From Clostridia bacterium (GTDB taxonomy: Bacteria; Bacillota; Clostridia; UMGS1883; UMGS1540), in the NCBI GenBank assembly GCA_017442155.1, contig JAFSAU010000020.1, forward strand, positions 1 through 64,000: DNA of 64,000 bases, given 5' to 3'. Positions 24,704 through 33,604 of this stretch are shown here, piece by piece. Both the position numbers and the translations under genes were made by a program. Every line of letters starts with the position of its first letter. Position 1 is the first letter of the stretch. The notes below the pieces were generated by a model that saw nothing but the letters and a program-made list of their open reading frames with translations, ran no database searches and was not told the DNA's origin.

Positions 24704-25837
24704 TTAATATACTACGGTGTCGTACAGCTTCAGCTCCGTGTTCTGCCCTTCCCTTACAATCGCGTACGTTTCGCCTGTATAAGCGACCTCCGCTTTTTTG
24801 AAAACCTGCTCCGTTACCGTCTGTACATATACGCCCTGCTGGCCACCCTCTTCCACGATTGCTTCCTTTGGCACCCGCAGGCCTTCGTACCGGGCCAAAA
24901 TAACATCCACCGTCACTTTGCGGTATCGCATCAGACCTTCCGGTGCCTTATCCGTGGAAAACACGACAACACATTTGCCGTCTTGTTCATCGGAAACAGC
25001 CAGCACCTCTGCCTTCCGGCTTTCGCCGCCGCACTCACGAAAGCGAAGCGTAACAGTTTGTCCCTCTTGCAGTTCTGCCGCCTGAACCGCTTCTATCGTA
25101 CAGGCTCCACGCCACGTAGTATTATAAAGGATTTTACATCCGCCACTGTTATTTCCAATTCTGTCTGCAAGTTCCGCAAGGCTTGCCACAGTCAGTTTTT
25201 CTGCCTCTTTTGTTGTCATTTCCTTTTCAAGGCCATCCGTCCCCAACAGAAAGCTTCCGGCTTCCGGACTGAAAATCTCTTTAATGCTGCTGCCGATTTT
25301 TTCCTTCAGTGCCGCCTGTCTGCCCTCCAAAAGCTCCGTAAGCTCGTCTCGCCGACCCTCTGCCGCGCTTCGCTCATCCTTTGCCACCAAAAGTGCATCC
25401 TTCAGCGTTCCCACACGAGTCATATCCCCCTTGCGGGCCGCTTCGGTAATCTGCAGCGAAAGACTGGTGATTTCATCATCTGTACGGAATGTTTCTGCCG
25501 TTTTCCCATCCAGAGCACTAAGGCGTTCGATTCTGTCTTCAATCTGCAGAAACTCGTTGAGTGCACTCTCATCGGTATCCGCCGAGAGCAGTGCCCCGAC
25601 CCGAGCACCCTTATGCACTCGTTCTCCGTCCGATACAGTGGTCTGCAAAATACCGTTTTGACCGCTGTCAATCACATTTTCATCCTTAAATAGGTACATT
25701 GTGGCACTGAACGCTTTCTCCATTGCTCCATATTGCACCATTTCCGACACAGAACTTCTTCCGATAAGTGAAATGAGATTCCACAAGATAAACACAGCGA
25801 CGGCCACCGCGACCGGCATCATAAATTTTTTCTTCAC
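24704..25837 (-). CDS. HlyD-like membrane protein of the sepF cluster
   Basis: 377 residues with a GTG start at 25837 that overlaps the miaA stop (GTGA). One N-terminal membrane segment (MPVAVAVAVFILWNLISLIG) precedes a barrel-sandwich (biotinyl-lipoyl-like) half (GILQTTVSDGERVHKGARVG), a helical coiled-coil region (about 105-200), and a second beta half ending RVPKEAIVEEGG...YVQTVTEQVFKKAEV. This is the layout of HlyD/periplasmic adaptor proteins. Similar proteins occur next to yggS-sepF in Clostridia, so a division or envelope role is more likely than toxin export, but no transporter partner is adjacent. The role is not known. Confidence 0.82.
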   Translation of the reverse strand: MKKKFMMPVAVAVAVFILWNLISLIGRSSVSEMVQYGAMEKAFSATMYLFKDENVIDSGQNGILQTTVSDGERVHKGARVGALLSADTDESALNEFLQIEDRIERLSALDGKTAETFRTDDEITSLSLQITEAARKGDMTRVGTLKDALLVAKDERSAAEGRRDELTELLEGRQAALKEKIGSSIKEIFSPEAGSFLLGTDGLEKEMTTKEAEKLTVASLAELADRIGNNSGGCKILYNTTWRGACTIEAVQAAELQEGQTVTLRFRECGGESRKAEVLAVSDEQDGKCVVVFSTDKAPEGLMRYRKVTVDVILARYEGLRVPKEAIVEEGGQQGVYVQTVTEQVFKKAEVAYTGETYAIVREGQNTELKLYDTVVY

Positions 25838-26766
25838 CGTGCTTCTCCTTTCCCTGCCCGAAACCGCGCTATGCATTCTTCGCAAAGAGCTGCGGACGGC
25901 TTCTGTCCGTCCAGCCAGATGATGGACGGATTTGCACGAAACCAGGTCATCTGCCGTTTGGCAAGCCGGCGGGTGTTGCGTTTTAAAAGCTCCACGGCCT
26001 CCTCAAATGTGGCCCTGCCTTCCAGATACCATATCAGTTCCTTATATCCGACCCCCTGCAGTGCCGTGCGCTGTTTCCCCCGCAGAGGAGCATAAACCGC
26101 CCGTACCTCGTCCAGAAGTCCGGCCTCCAGCATCGCATCCACACGCCTATTTATTCTATTATACAAAATTTCTCGCGGGAGTTCAAGAGCAAATACAAAA
26201 TAATCGTAAATTTTTTCCGATTTTTTTTCCAGATGGGCCGTTTTCGTCTCTCCCGTAGCAAAATAAATCTCCAGTGCCCGCAAAATCCGCCGCTTTTCGT
26301 TGGGATGCAGCTTCCCGGCCGCCGCCGGATCCAAACGCATAAGCTCGGCATACATCGCTTCAGCCCCCTTTTCTTCCCATTCGCTTTGCAAGCGTGTCCG
26401 CAAAGCCGGATCAAAGGAATTTTCGGAGAGAGGACGGTTTTCCATCACCGTATCAATATACAGCCCTGTGCCGCCGGCCAGTATCGGCACTTTTCCTCGG
26501 GCATAAATATCCGCAATCGCCGTATGTGCAAGTTCTGCAAACCGGGCCAGTGAAAAATCAGTATCCGGTGAAACCACATCCAGAAGATGGTGCGGCACGC
26601 CTGCCATCTCGGCTTCATCCGGCTTTGCCGTCCCGATATTCATTCCCGTATAGACCTGCATCGAATCGGCCGAAACCACCTCGCCGCCGATTTTTTTCGC
26701 AAGCTCAATGGCAAGTGCCGTTTTCCCCGATGCCGTGGGTCCTGCAATAACCAGCATAGGAATCAT
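25834..26766 (-). CDS. miaA: tRNA dimethylallyltransferase
   Basis: 310-residue enzyme that adds a dimethylallyl group to A37 of tRNAs reading UNN codons. The P-loop is GPTASGKTALAIELA at the N-terminus; DSMQVYTGMNIGTAKP and the central GGTGLYIDTVM are family hallmarks. The start is the ATG at 26766 (MIPMLVIAG), preceded by GGAGAGG; an earlier in-frame start has no site. It overlaps the HlyD-like gene by four bases and follows comFC by 13 bases. Confidence 0.96.
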   Translation of the reverse strand: MIPMLVIAGPTASGKTALAIELAKKIGGEVVSADSMQVYTGMNIGTAKPDEAEMAGVPHHLLDVVSPDTDFSLARFAELAHTAIADIYARGKVPILAGGTGLYIDTVMENRPLSENSFDPALRTRLQSEWEEKGAEAMYAELMRLDPAAAGKLHPNEKRRILRALEIYFATGETKTAHLEKKSEKIYDYFVFALELPREILYNRINRRVDAMLEAGLLDEVRAVYAPLRGKQRTALQGVGYKELIWYLEGRATFEEAVELLKRNTRRLAKRQMTWFRANPSIIWLDGQKPSAALCEECIARFRAGKGEAR

Positions 26767-26779
26767 TTTTCCCTCTCCT

Positions 26780-27490
26780 TCATTTATGTACAAACGACGT
26801 TGCCGCCGCTGCTGCAATTTCCACTGTTTTTGCTCCCGCCTTCTTCAGATGCCGGGCACAGGTATGCATGGTGGCACCTGTAGTTATCACATCGTCCACC
26901 AGAAGCACGTCTTTCCCGGCAACGTCTACATCCCGTTTCAAAGCAAATACATCATGCTGTACAGCCCAGCGGTTCCGGCCGCTCATTTTCGACTGCGGCG
27001 GCGTGTTACGCATCTTTCGCAGCGTGGACTGCACCGGAACGCCCAGCATTTTCCCCAACGCCCGGGCCAGAAGGGCTGCCTGGTTGTAGCCCCGCACCCC
27101 CAGCCGGGTAAAATGAAGCGGCACGAATGTAATCATGTCCGGCCGCGGTGCCCTCATCTCCCGCATTTTCAAAAGGATATAAGCTGCAAGCGTCCCGGCT
27201 GAGCCGCGTCTGCCGCCGAACTTAAATCGAAGTATCGCTTCTCGTGCAATATCTTTATAAACAAAAGGCACATATGCCCTTGTAAACGCCCGTTTTCTCT
27301 TTCGGCAGGTCGTGCACATCCAATCGCCGTACACCGTGTCCAGCGGCGTGCCGCAATTCCTGCAGGCACGCCTGTTGAGGGGAATATGCGGAAGACAATC
27401 CTCGCAGACGGCGAAATTTTCATTTTCTGTCACCCGACCGCAAAACACGCACTTTGGGGGGAACAGTAACCGCAGAAGTGTACGCATCAT
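26780..27490 (-). CDS. comFC: ComF-family phosphoribosyltransferase-like protein
   Basis: 236 residues. Two Cys-rich knuckles (CVFCG...CEDC and CRNCG...CTTCR) begin the protein; the C-terminal half is the type I phosphoribosyltransferase domain with the PRPP motif DVLLVDDVITTGAT. ComFC-like proteins support DNA uptake in naturally competent bacteria; elsewhere the role is unclear. Its start overlaps the recD2 stop (two adjacent ATGs at 27490 and 27487). No comFA is adjacent. Confidence 0.92.
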   Translation of the reverse strand: MMRTLLRLLFPPKCVFCGRVTENENFAVCEDCLPHIPLNRRACRNCGTPLDTVYGDWMCTTCRKRKRAFTRAYVPFVYKDIAREAILRFKFGGRRGSAGTLAAYILLKMREMRAPRPDMITFVPLHFTRLGVRGYNQAALLARALGKMLGVPVQSTLRKMRNTPPQSKMSGRNRWAVQHDVFALKRDVDVAGKDVLLVDDVITTGATMHTCARHLKKAGAKTVEIAAAAATSFVHK

Positions 27491-29697
27491 CCCATCATCC
27501 CCCGGATTTTCCCGGCAAGTCCCGAATACCGCTGCTGCTCACGGTTGTTCTCAATCATGGTGTGCATTACACCCTCTCTCCCCACCAGCACCACCAGCTT
27601 TTTCGCGCGGGTGACGGCGGTGTATAAAAGATTCCGGCACATCAGCTGCGGCGCACAGGGAAACATGGGAATAATCACAGCATCAAACTCACTGCCCTGG
27701 CTCTTATGTACGGTGACAGCATAGGCCATCTCCAAATCCTCCAGCTGGTTAAAATCATAACGGACAAGCCGTTCCTCATCGTACAGCACTTCCAGGAACC
27801 GCCCCTTCGGGCTTATGGTATGAATGATGCCCACGTCACCGTTAAAAACGCCGCTGCCTTCCCCATCGCTGTCCGGATTCCGCCACATAATATCATAATT
27901 ATTCCGAACCTGCATTACCTTATCGCCTTCCCGAAGCACCATCTCTCCCACCGTTTTCTCCGGCTTATCGGACCGGGGTGGATTCAGCCGTGCCTGCAGT
28001 GCTTTATTTAAAGCGTTTACCCCCAGCGGTGACTTGCGGGACGGACAAATGACCTGAATCTGCGTCATAGGTGAAAACCCGTAGGCTTTTGGCAAGCGGG
28101 CGGCACACACATCGCATATCGTATTTACAATTCCTTCCGCATCCTCCCGGTGCATCAGGAAGAAATCTTTATCCTTGCGATTTACTTCCGGTACCTCACC
28201 GGCATTGATTTTATGTGCCCCGACCACAATCATACTTTCTGCCGCCTGGCGGTAAATATCTGTAAGCCGGCAGACCGGCACGGCACCGCTTTGCATAATA
28301 TCCCGCAATACATCGCCTGCACCTACACTGGTCAGCTGGTCCGCATCTCCCACCATAATCAGACGTGCCCCCGGCTTCATTGCCTTGAGAAGGGCATACA
28401 TCAGAAGCACATCTACCATGCTCATTTCGTCCACAATGACAACATCCTCATCCAGGGGACATTCTTCATTCCGTCCGAACACCTGCCTGTCCCCATCCCC
28501 GGAAAAATTCAGCTCCAGAAGCCGGTGAATGGTTTTTGCCTCCATGCCGCAGGTCTCTGCCATCCGCTTGGCCGCCCGTCCCGTAGGGGCGCACAGCGTC
28601 ACTGCCGCATCTGCCGCCGTCATAATTTCTATAATCGCATTGATAACCGTTGTTTTTCCGGTACCCGGGCCGCCGGTGATAACGGACGCACCGTTTTGCA
28701 TCACCATATAGCAGGCCTCCTTCTGCCGCTCCGAAAGGGTAATACCCGTCCGGTGCTGGGCAACGTTTACAGCTGCTTCCGTGGAAACACCAAGGCTTGT
28801 CTGCTTCGTGTTCATAATCGTATAAAGCCTCCGGGCAACACCCATTTCTGCGTGAAAAAATGCAGGCAAATAAATATTTCGCCCCTCTTGTCCCGCCTCC
28901 TGAATAAGTGCGCCTTCCAGCAGCATTCCTGTAACAGCGTTCTGCACCGGGACCGGGTCTGCGGTCAGAATTTCCGCACTGTATCGGACGAGGATTTCCT
29001 CCGGTAAAAACGTATGCCCATTTGCGGCATATTCCGTCAACACATATTTTACACCGCTCTTCAGCCGCTCCACGCTTGTCGGATCCATACCCATCTGCAT
29101 GGCAATTTTGTCAGCCGTTTTAAAACCGATTCCATCTACTTCACAGAGCACATACGGATTTTGTTCAATCATCTGTACCGAGGAGGGACCGAATTTCCGG
29201 AACACCCGTACAGCAAAATTCGGCGTCACTCCATAGGGCTGCAGGTACATCACCACGCTCTGCACCGCCTGCTTTTCCAGCATAGAAATCTGCATTTCCT
29301 CTGCCTTTTTCCGGCTGATACCCTTAATCTGTGACAGTCTGTCCGGTGCATCCCGAATGACCTCCAGTGACTCTGTACCGAATTTTTCCACTATCTTCTG
29401 CGCCGTAGCCGGTCCGATACCCTTGATAATTCCGGAAGAGAGGTATTGCAGAATCTGCAGTTCGCCGGTGGGCAGGATTTTTTCACAAAGCTCTGCTTTA
29501 AACTGCTCGCCATATTCGGCATGGGTTGTCCACCGTCCCGTCAGACGTACACCTTCGCCGGGAGCAATGCCGGGCATAATGCCGACTACAGTGATAAAAA
29601 CCCCTTCCACGTCAATATCGCAAACGGTATATCCGTTTGCGATATTCTGGAAAATAATCTCCTGTACAATTCCTTCTATGACGAGAAGTTCCGCCAT
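27487..29697 (-). CDS. recD2: RecD2-type ATP-dependent DNA helicase
   Basis: 736-residue SF1B helicase (5'-3'), RecD2/TraA family. The N-terminal region with tandem HhH-like repeats (about 85-200: GIIKGIGPATAQKIVEKFG, IKGISRKKAEEM) is specific to RecD2. The helicase core begins near 320, with Walker A GGPGTGKTT (342-350), motif II VVIVDEMSMVD, and the C-terminal VHKSQGSEFD. It acts in recombination and replication-fork repair without RecBC partners. GAGAGG precedes the ATG. It overlaps comFC by four bases. Confidence 0.95.
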   Translation of the reverse strand: MAELLVIEGIVQEIIFQNIANGYTVCDIDVEGVFITVVGIMPGIAPGEGVRLTGRWTTHAEYGEQFKAELCEKILPTGELQILQYLSSGIIKGIGPATAQKIVEKFGTESLEVIRDAPDRLSQIKGISRKKAEEMQISMLEKQAVQSVVMYLQPYGVTPNFAVRVFRKFGPSSVQMIEQNPYVLCEVDGIGFKTADKIAMQMGMDPTSVERLKSGVKYVLTEYAANGHTFLPEEILVRYSAEILTADPVPVQNAVTGMLLEGALIQEAGQEGRNIYLPAFFHAEMGVARRLYTIMNTKQTSLGVSTEAAVNVAQHRTGITLSERQKEACYMVMQNGASVITGGPGTGKTTVINAIIEIMTAADAAVTLCAPTGRAAKRMAETCGMEAKTIHRLLELNFSGDGDRQVFGRNEECPLDEDVVIVDEMSMVDVLLMYALLKAMKPGARLIMVGDADQLTSVGAGDVLRDIMQSGAVPVCRLTDIYRQAAESMIVVGAHKINAGEVPEVNRKDKDFFLMHREDAEGIVNTICDVCAARLPKAYGFSPMTQIQVICPSRKSPLGVNALNKALQARLNPPRSDKPEKTVGEMVLREGDKVMQVRNNYDIMWRNPDSDGEGSGVFNGDVGIIHTISPKGRFLEVLYDEERLVRYDFNQLEDLEMAYAVTVHKSQGSEFDAVIIPMFPCAPQLMCRNLLYTAVTRAKKLVVLVGREGVMHTMIENNREQQRYSGLAGKIRGMMG

Positions 29698-29710
29698 AAA
29701 ATCCCTCTCT

Positions 29711-29983
29711 TTACTGTTTTCTCTCTACGCCGTACCGTGCACAAAGCGCATTTACATATGTAGTATCGCCGCCCCGTATGTACACACGGGCACCGCTGAA
29801 ATATCGCTGTGACAGCCGCTTGGCCATCGCCACCGTATTCTCAATATTTTCCGCTCCTTCATCGCCGGCAATGATAATCTCCACATTGCCGCCTGCCGGC
29901 ACGCCTATGGCACGGAGTAGAATGAACGCCGCCGCCGCCAGACAAACCGTGATGAGAAGCGGGACTATATACTGCACCAGCAT
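29711..29983 (-). CDS. Small membrane-anchored protein, function unknown
   Basis: 90 residues, which I do not recognise as a named family. One strongly hydrophobic N-terminal segment (YIVPLLITVCLAAAAFILLRAIG) is followed by a soluble part of about 60 residues with EIIIAGDEGAENIENTVAMA. AGGAGGCG precedes the ATG. It lies 13 bases before recD2 and about 50 after metK, so it is probably co-transcribed; comparable short proteins occur upstream of recD2 in related genomes, to my recollection. Confidence 0.7.
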   Translation of the reverse strand: MLVQYIVPLLITVCLAAAAFILLRAIGVPAGGNVEIIIAGDEGAENIENTVAMAKRLSQRYFSGARVYIRGGDTTYVNALCARYGVERKQ

Positions 29984-30035
29984 ACTACTCGCCTCCTGGT
30001 TTTATAGTATGCTGGTGTCATTCCTAATGTGTCTT

Positions 30036-31202
30036 TTAGCCGAGAACTTCTTCCCGGATTTTTTCTGCCATGTCCGTCTGCTCCCACGGATATGTATCAT
30101 TTCCGAAATGGCCGTAAGCCGCCGTCTCAGCATAAATAGGCCGGAGCAGATCCAATTTGGCAATCATGCCGTCAGGCCGCAGGTCAAAAAGCTTCTCTAC
30201 TGCATTTGCCAGCTTTTCATCCGAAACACAGCCTGTTCCAAAGGTATCCACCCGGAGAGAAACCGGCCGGGCCACACCGATGGCATAAGCCGCCTGCAGC
30301 TCACATTTTTCTGCAAGACCGGCCGCCACAATGTTTTTAGCAATGTAACGCATCATATAGGCCGCCGTTCTGTCCACCTTTGTGGCATCCTTGCCGGAAA
30401 GGGCACCGCCGCCGTGGCGGGCATAGCCGCCATAGGTATCCACGATAATTTTCCGGCCCGTCAGACCTGTGTCCCCATGGGGACCTCCGATAACAAACCG
30501 GCCGGTGGGATTTACAAATATTTTCGTGTTTTTATCCATGAGTGCTTCGGGAATGACCGGCCGTATGACCTCGCGCTCAATATCTGCACGGATTGTATCA
30601 ATATCCACATCCGGGTCATGCTGGGAAGAAATAACCACCGCTTCCACCCGCACAGGCTTTTCATCCTCGTATTCCACAGTGACCTGGCTCTTGCCGTCAG
30701 GACGCAGGTAGGCAAGCGTGCCTTCCTTCCGTACCGCCGTCAGCCGCCGGGCAAGACTGTGTGCCAGAGAAATGGGCAGGGGCATCATTTCCTCTGTCTC
30801 GTTACAGGCATACCCGAACATCAGTCCCTGATCCCCTGCACCATGGCCTTCGCCGCCCTCTTCCTTCGCCTCAAAGGAGCGGTCCACACCCATAGCAATG
30901 TCCGGAGACTGCTCCCGGATACAGTTGAGCACTGCACAGGTTTCGCAGTCAAAGCCGTAATCTGTTTTGTCATAACCGATTTCACGTATCGTTTTTCTGG
31001 CAATGTCAGCAATATCCACATAGCATTTTGTGGTAATTTCGCCCATCACCATCACCAGCCCTGTTGTGGCCGTCACCTCACAGGCCACCCGCGCTGACGG
31101 ATCCTTCTCTAAAATCGCATCCAGCACGCTGTCGGAAATTTTATCGCACAGCTTGTCCGGATGTCCCTCTGTCACCGATTCCGATGTAAAATAATGTCTC
31201 AT
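30036..31202 (-). CDS. metK: S-adenosylmethionine synthetase
   Basis: 388 residues, converting methionine and ATP to S-adenosylmethionine. It has the N-terminal ATP motif [20 protein letters not shown], the core [12 protein letters not shown] hexapeptide, and the flexible-loop and phosphate-binding [19 protein letters not shown]. Length is normal. The ribosome site is AAAGGAAG. It is the second gene of the array starting at the 31742-31770 promoter. No SAM riboswitch is visible upstream. Confidence 0.97.
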   Translation of the reverse strand: MRHYFTSESVTEGHPDKLCDKISDSVLDAILEKDPSARVACEVTATTGLVMVMGEITTKCYVDIADIARKTIREIGYDKTDYGFDCETCAVLNCIREQSPDIAMGVDRSFEAKEEGGEGHGAGDQGLMFGYACNETEEMMPLPISLAHSLARRLTAVRKEGTLAYLRPDGKSQVTVEYEDEKPVRVEAVVISSQHDPDVDIDTIRADIEREVIRPVIPEALMDKNTKIFVNPTGRFVIGGPHGDTGLTGRKIIVDTYGGYARHGGGALSGKDATKVDRTAAYMMRYIAKNIVAAGLAEKCELQAAYAIGVARPVSLRVDTFGTGCVSDEKLANAVEKLFDLRPDGMIAKLDLLRPIYAETAAYGHFGNDTYPWEQTDMAEKIREEVLG

Positions 31203-31224
31203 TGCAAACCACTTCCTTTATCCG

Positions 31225-31722
31225 TTAAAAAATTTGAACAATCCATTTCACCAGTTCTGTCCCAAGTGTCATAACACACCCTGCGCCGATGACACCTCCA
31301 ACGATGCTGGGCAGTGCAAAGCGATACCGCAAATCCAAAAGTGCAGCACATAACGCTCCCGTCCACGCACCCGTTCCCGGCAGCGGCACCGCCACAAACA
31401 GAAACAGACCCAGTGCACTCCGTTTCATAATTTTATCCCTGTTTTTCTCCGTTTTCCGTTCCATCCATCTGGCAAACCAGCCAAGCACACGCGTCTTTTT
31501 TAAAAAACTGACAATCGGCCGTGCCAGAAAAATAATCAGCGGCACCGGGAGACAGTTACCGACAACGGCACATATAAACGTTGTCACCGTATCCAGCCCG
31601 AGCGCAGCTCCCACGGGGATGGCCCCGCGCAGCTCCACAATCGGTATCAGGGACATCAGCATTACGATAAGTTCCTTCGGCACATGCATTCCGGAAAACA
31701 AATCAAGAAAGAAATCCTGCAT
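31225..31722 (-). CDS. Small multidrug export-like membrane protein (COG2426 type)
   Basis: 165 residues with four or five hydrophobic segments and family features PIVELRGAIPVGAALG near the N-terminus and FLFVAVPLPGTGAWTGALCAALL in the second half. These proteins are annotated as small multidrug exporters or DedA-like relatives; evidence for drug export is slight. It opens the long minus-strand array behind a consensus promoter, with a short 13-base leader and GAGGTG before the ATG. Confidence 0.85.
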   Translation of the reverse strand: MQDFFLDLFSGMHVPKELIVMLMSLIPIVELRGAIPVGAALGLDTVTTFICAVVGNCLPVPLIIFLARPIVSFLKKTRVLGWFARWMERKTEKNRDKIMKRSALGLFLFVAVPLPGTGAWTGALCAALLDLRYRFALPSIVGGVIGAGCVMTLGTELVKWIVQIF

Positions 31723-31741
31723 ATATTCACCTCAGCTATTA

Positions 31742-31770
31742 ATTATACATTTTTTTTCGTTGCTTGTCAA
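31742..31770 (-). promoter_or_regulatory. Consensus sigma-A promoter of the metK-rluD array
   Basis: TTGACA (31765-31770), 17-base spacer, TATAAT (31742-31747): a perfect consensus on the minus strand. The stretch 31771-31970 between this and the rpmH promoter holds no gene I can support and no cluster of DnaA boxes. Confidence 0.9.
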
Positions 31771-31970
31771 CCTTTTCCGTCTTATTTTTCCAAAGCCTAC
31801 GGCAAAAATGCTGCATCCCGGAGAACTTGACAGAAAAGCTGTCCGGAAATTCTACTTTTCTTTCGTTCACCTCCTCTTTCCAAGCTAACAGTAGTGTACC
31901 GCCAAAAGGCCGGAAAGTCAATTTGCAAGCCGGATTTTTGTACCCGAATTTAAAATATTTCCAAAAAAGC

Positions 31971-31999
31971 TTGACAAATGCTCTGTGTTCCGATATAAT
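31971..31999 (+). promoter_or_regulatory. Consensus sigma-A promoter of rpmH-rnpA
   Basis: TTGACA (31971-31976), 17-base spacer, TATAAT (31994-31999): perfect consensus, 71 bases before rpmH. The -35 boxes of this and the divergent metK-array promoter are 200 bases apart. Confidence 0.9.
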
Positions 32000-32070
32000 A
32001 AGATAGCATTTGTGCCTTATGGCATGAAAATGGAGTGAATCAGCAAAGAAAGCAAAAGGAGGTGTACTGC

Positions 32071-32205
32071 ATGCTTCAGACATATCAGCCTTCCAAACGG
32101 TACAGAAAGAAGGAGCACGGCTTCAGAAAGAGAATGAGCACGGCAAACGGCCGCAAGGTTCTCGCCAGAAGAAGACGCAGAGGGAGAAAGGTTCTTTGCG
32201 CATAA
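32071..32205 (+). CDS. rpmH: Ribosomal protein bL34
   Basis: 44 residues, highly basic, from [18 protein letters not shown] through [20 protein letters not shown], the typical L34 sequence of the large ribosomal subunit. AAAGGAGGTG lies before the ATG. It heads rpmH-rnpA-yidD-yidC-jag, the canonical origin-side cluster. The usual divergent dnaA is absent; the metK array takes its place. Confidence 0.97.
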   Translation: MLQTYQPSKRYRKKEHGFRKRMSTANGRKVLARRRRRGRKVLCA

Positions 32206-32224
32206 GCAAAGCAACGGAAATCCT

Positions 32225-32560
32225 ATGAAAAAGACGGTATCCATACGACAAAATCATGAATTTCGGAGTTTGTATTACAAAGGCGGTTCTAAGGCGTCCG
32301 GCCTTTTGGTCGTATACTTCAAAAAAAACAGGTACGGCCAGAACCGTCTCGGTATTACCGTCAGTAAAAAAGTCGGTAACGCCGTCACGCGAAACCGCGT
32401 ACGGCGTCTGATTAAAGAGAATTACCGCCTGATGGAAGCAGAGGTGCGGGACGGATTTGACGTTGTTGTTGTGGCCCGGGCACGCATGGCAGAGGCAGAT
32501 TTTCACGCCTGCAGGGCCGCTCTCTATTCCCTTTTCGGAAAGTGTGGGTTGCTTCGGTGA
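32225..32560 (+). CDS. rnpA: Ribonuclease P protein component
   Basis: 111-residue basic protein that binds the catalytic RNase P RNA for 5' maturation of tRNAs. The family motif [13 protein letters not shown] (RNR motif) is present, with [13 protein letters not shown] near the C-terminus. It begins 19 bases after rpmH with a poor ribosome site, so coupling to rpmH translation is likely. The last four bases overlap yidD. Confidence 0.96.
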   Translation: MKKTVSIRQNHEFRSLYYKGGSKASGLLVVYFKKNRYGQNRLGITVSKKVGNAVTRNRVRRLIKENYRLMEAEVRDGFDVVVVARARMAEADFHACRAALYSLFGKCGLLR

Positions 32561-32766
32561 AAACATTCTTGCTTTTCTGTATCCGTGGGTACAGAAAATA
32601 TATTTCGCCCCGGAAAAAGCCCGTTTGCCGTTTCTATCCGTCTTGTTCTGCCTATGCCGAAGAGGCAATCCGGAAATATGGTGCCGGCCGCGGTGGATTT
32701 ATGGCTCTGAAACGTATTCTGCGTTGCCATCCCTGGAATCCCGGCGGGTATGATCCCGTAAAGTAG
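32557..32766 (+). CDS. yidD: Membrane protein insertion efficiency factor YidD
   Basis: 69 residues, starting at a GTG (32557) that overlaps the rnpA stop (GTGA). It shows the family core [33 protein letters not shown] and ends [11 protein letters not shown]. It assists YidC-mediated insertion of membrane proteins. It lies between rnpA and yidC as in most bacteria. Earlier in-frame GTG codons exist but would add residues not found in the family. Confidence 0.93.
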   Translation: MKTFLLFCIRGYRKYISPRKKPVCRFYPSCSAYAEEAIRKYGAGRGGFMALKRILRCHPWNPGGYDPVK

Positions 32767-32794
32767 GCGGGATTTTTTTGAAAGGAAGAAAATA

Positions 32795-33604
32795 ATGAAC
32801 TGGCTCTATGAGTTATTCGGCTCTATCATCAAGTTCATCTACAATGGTGTTGAGAACTATGGTGTTGCGCTGATTCTTTTTACTATTTTAATGAAGGTGA
32901 TTCTGCTTCCTCTTAGTGTGAAACAGCAGCGTTCCATGATGTCCATGCAGAAAATTCAGCCCCAGCTGTCAGAGCTGCAACGGAAATACGCGCATGACAA
33001 AGACAAACTCAGCCGCGAAACCATGGAACTTTACAAAAAAAACAACGTCAGCCCCTTCGGCGGCTGTCTTCCCATGATTTTCCAGCTTTTTCTGTTGCTG
33101 GTTATGATTAACATTGTGTACCGTCCGGCCACCTACATTATGGGTGTACCCGATGTGGCCAAGGATATTACATCACAGATTAACGCAGCCAAGGCGCACG
33201 GCATGAATTTTGCATTTCTTTGGTGGGACTTAGGGCTCAGACCCACTTTCAGCTTTTCACCCACTGTAAAAGACCTGCTCACCTGGGTGCTGCCGCTTCT
33301 GGCTACGGCCGGCACATATGCTTCCGGCATTATCTCGCAGAAGATAACCGGAAATAACACAGCAAACAGTGCCGCTGCAGACCAGACACAGCAAATGACC
33401 AAAAGCATGACTACCTTCATGCCGCTTATGACACTTGTGTTCGCATTTACCATGCCAACTGCCGCTTCACTGTACTGGTTTATCAGCAGTATCACGCAGA
33501 CACTGCAGCAGATAATTCTGAATAAAACACTGAAAATTGATGTAAAAGACGAGGGAGGATTATCCTATCATGAAAAGCGTAATCAAAAACGCAAAAAGCG
33601 TTGA
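32795..33604 (+). CDS. yidC: Membrane protein insertase YidC/Oxa1 (SpoIIIJ-type)
   Basis: 269 residues. It has the Gram-positive short form: an N-terminal segment, the cytoplasmic hairpin loop (VKQQRSMMSMQKIQPQLSELQRKY), the conserved GGCLPMIFQLFLLL segment, two more transmembrane segments and a basic C-terminal tail (HEKRNQKRKKR) that can bind ribosomes. There is no lipobox cysteine at the N-terminus, unlike Bacillus SpoIIIJ. The last 35 bases overlap jag. Confidence 0.94.
   Translation: MNWLYELFGSIIKFIYNGVENYGVALILFTILMKVILLPLSVKQQRSMMSMQKIQPQLSELQRKYAHDKDKLSRETMELYKKNNVSPFGGCLPMIFQLFLLLVMINIVYRPATYIMGVPDVAKDITSQINAAKAHGMNFAFLWWDLGLRPTFSFSPTVKDLLTWVLPLLATAGTYASGIISQKITGNNTANSAAADQTQQMTKSMTTFMPLMTLVFAFTMPTAASLYWFISSITQTLQQIILNKTLKIDVKDEGGLSYHEKRNQKRKKR

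Noticed and set aside
31771..31970. Replication origin upstream of rpmH
   Set aside because: Position is suggestive, but I see no cluster of TTATCCACA-like boxes and no dnaA or dnaN.
31739..32083. Small minus-strand gene between the metK-array promoter and rpmH
   Set aside because: The frame contains both promoters and has no start with a properly spaced ribosome site; product unlike known families.
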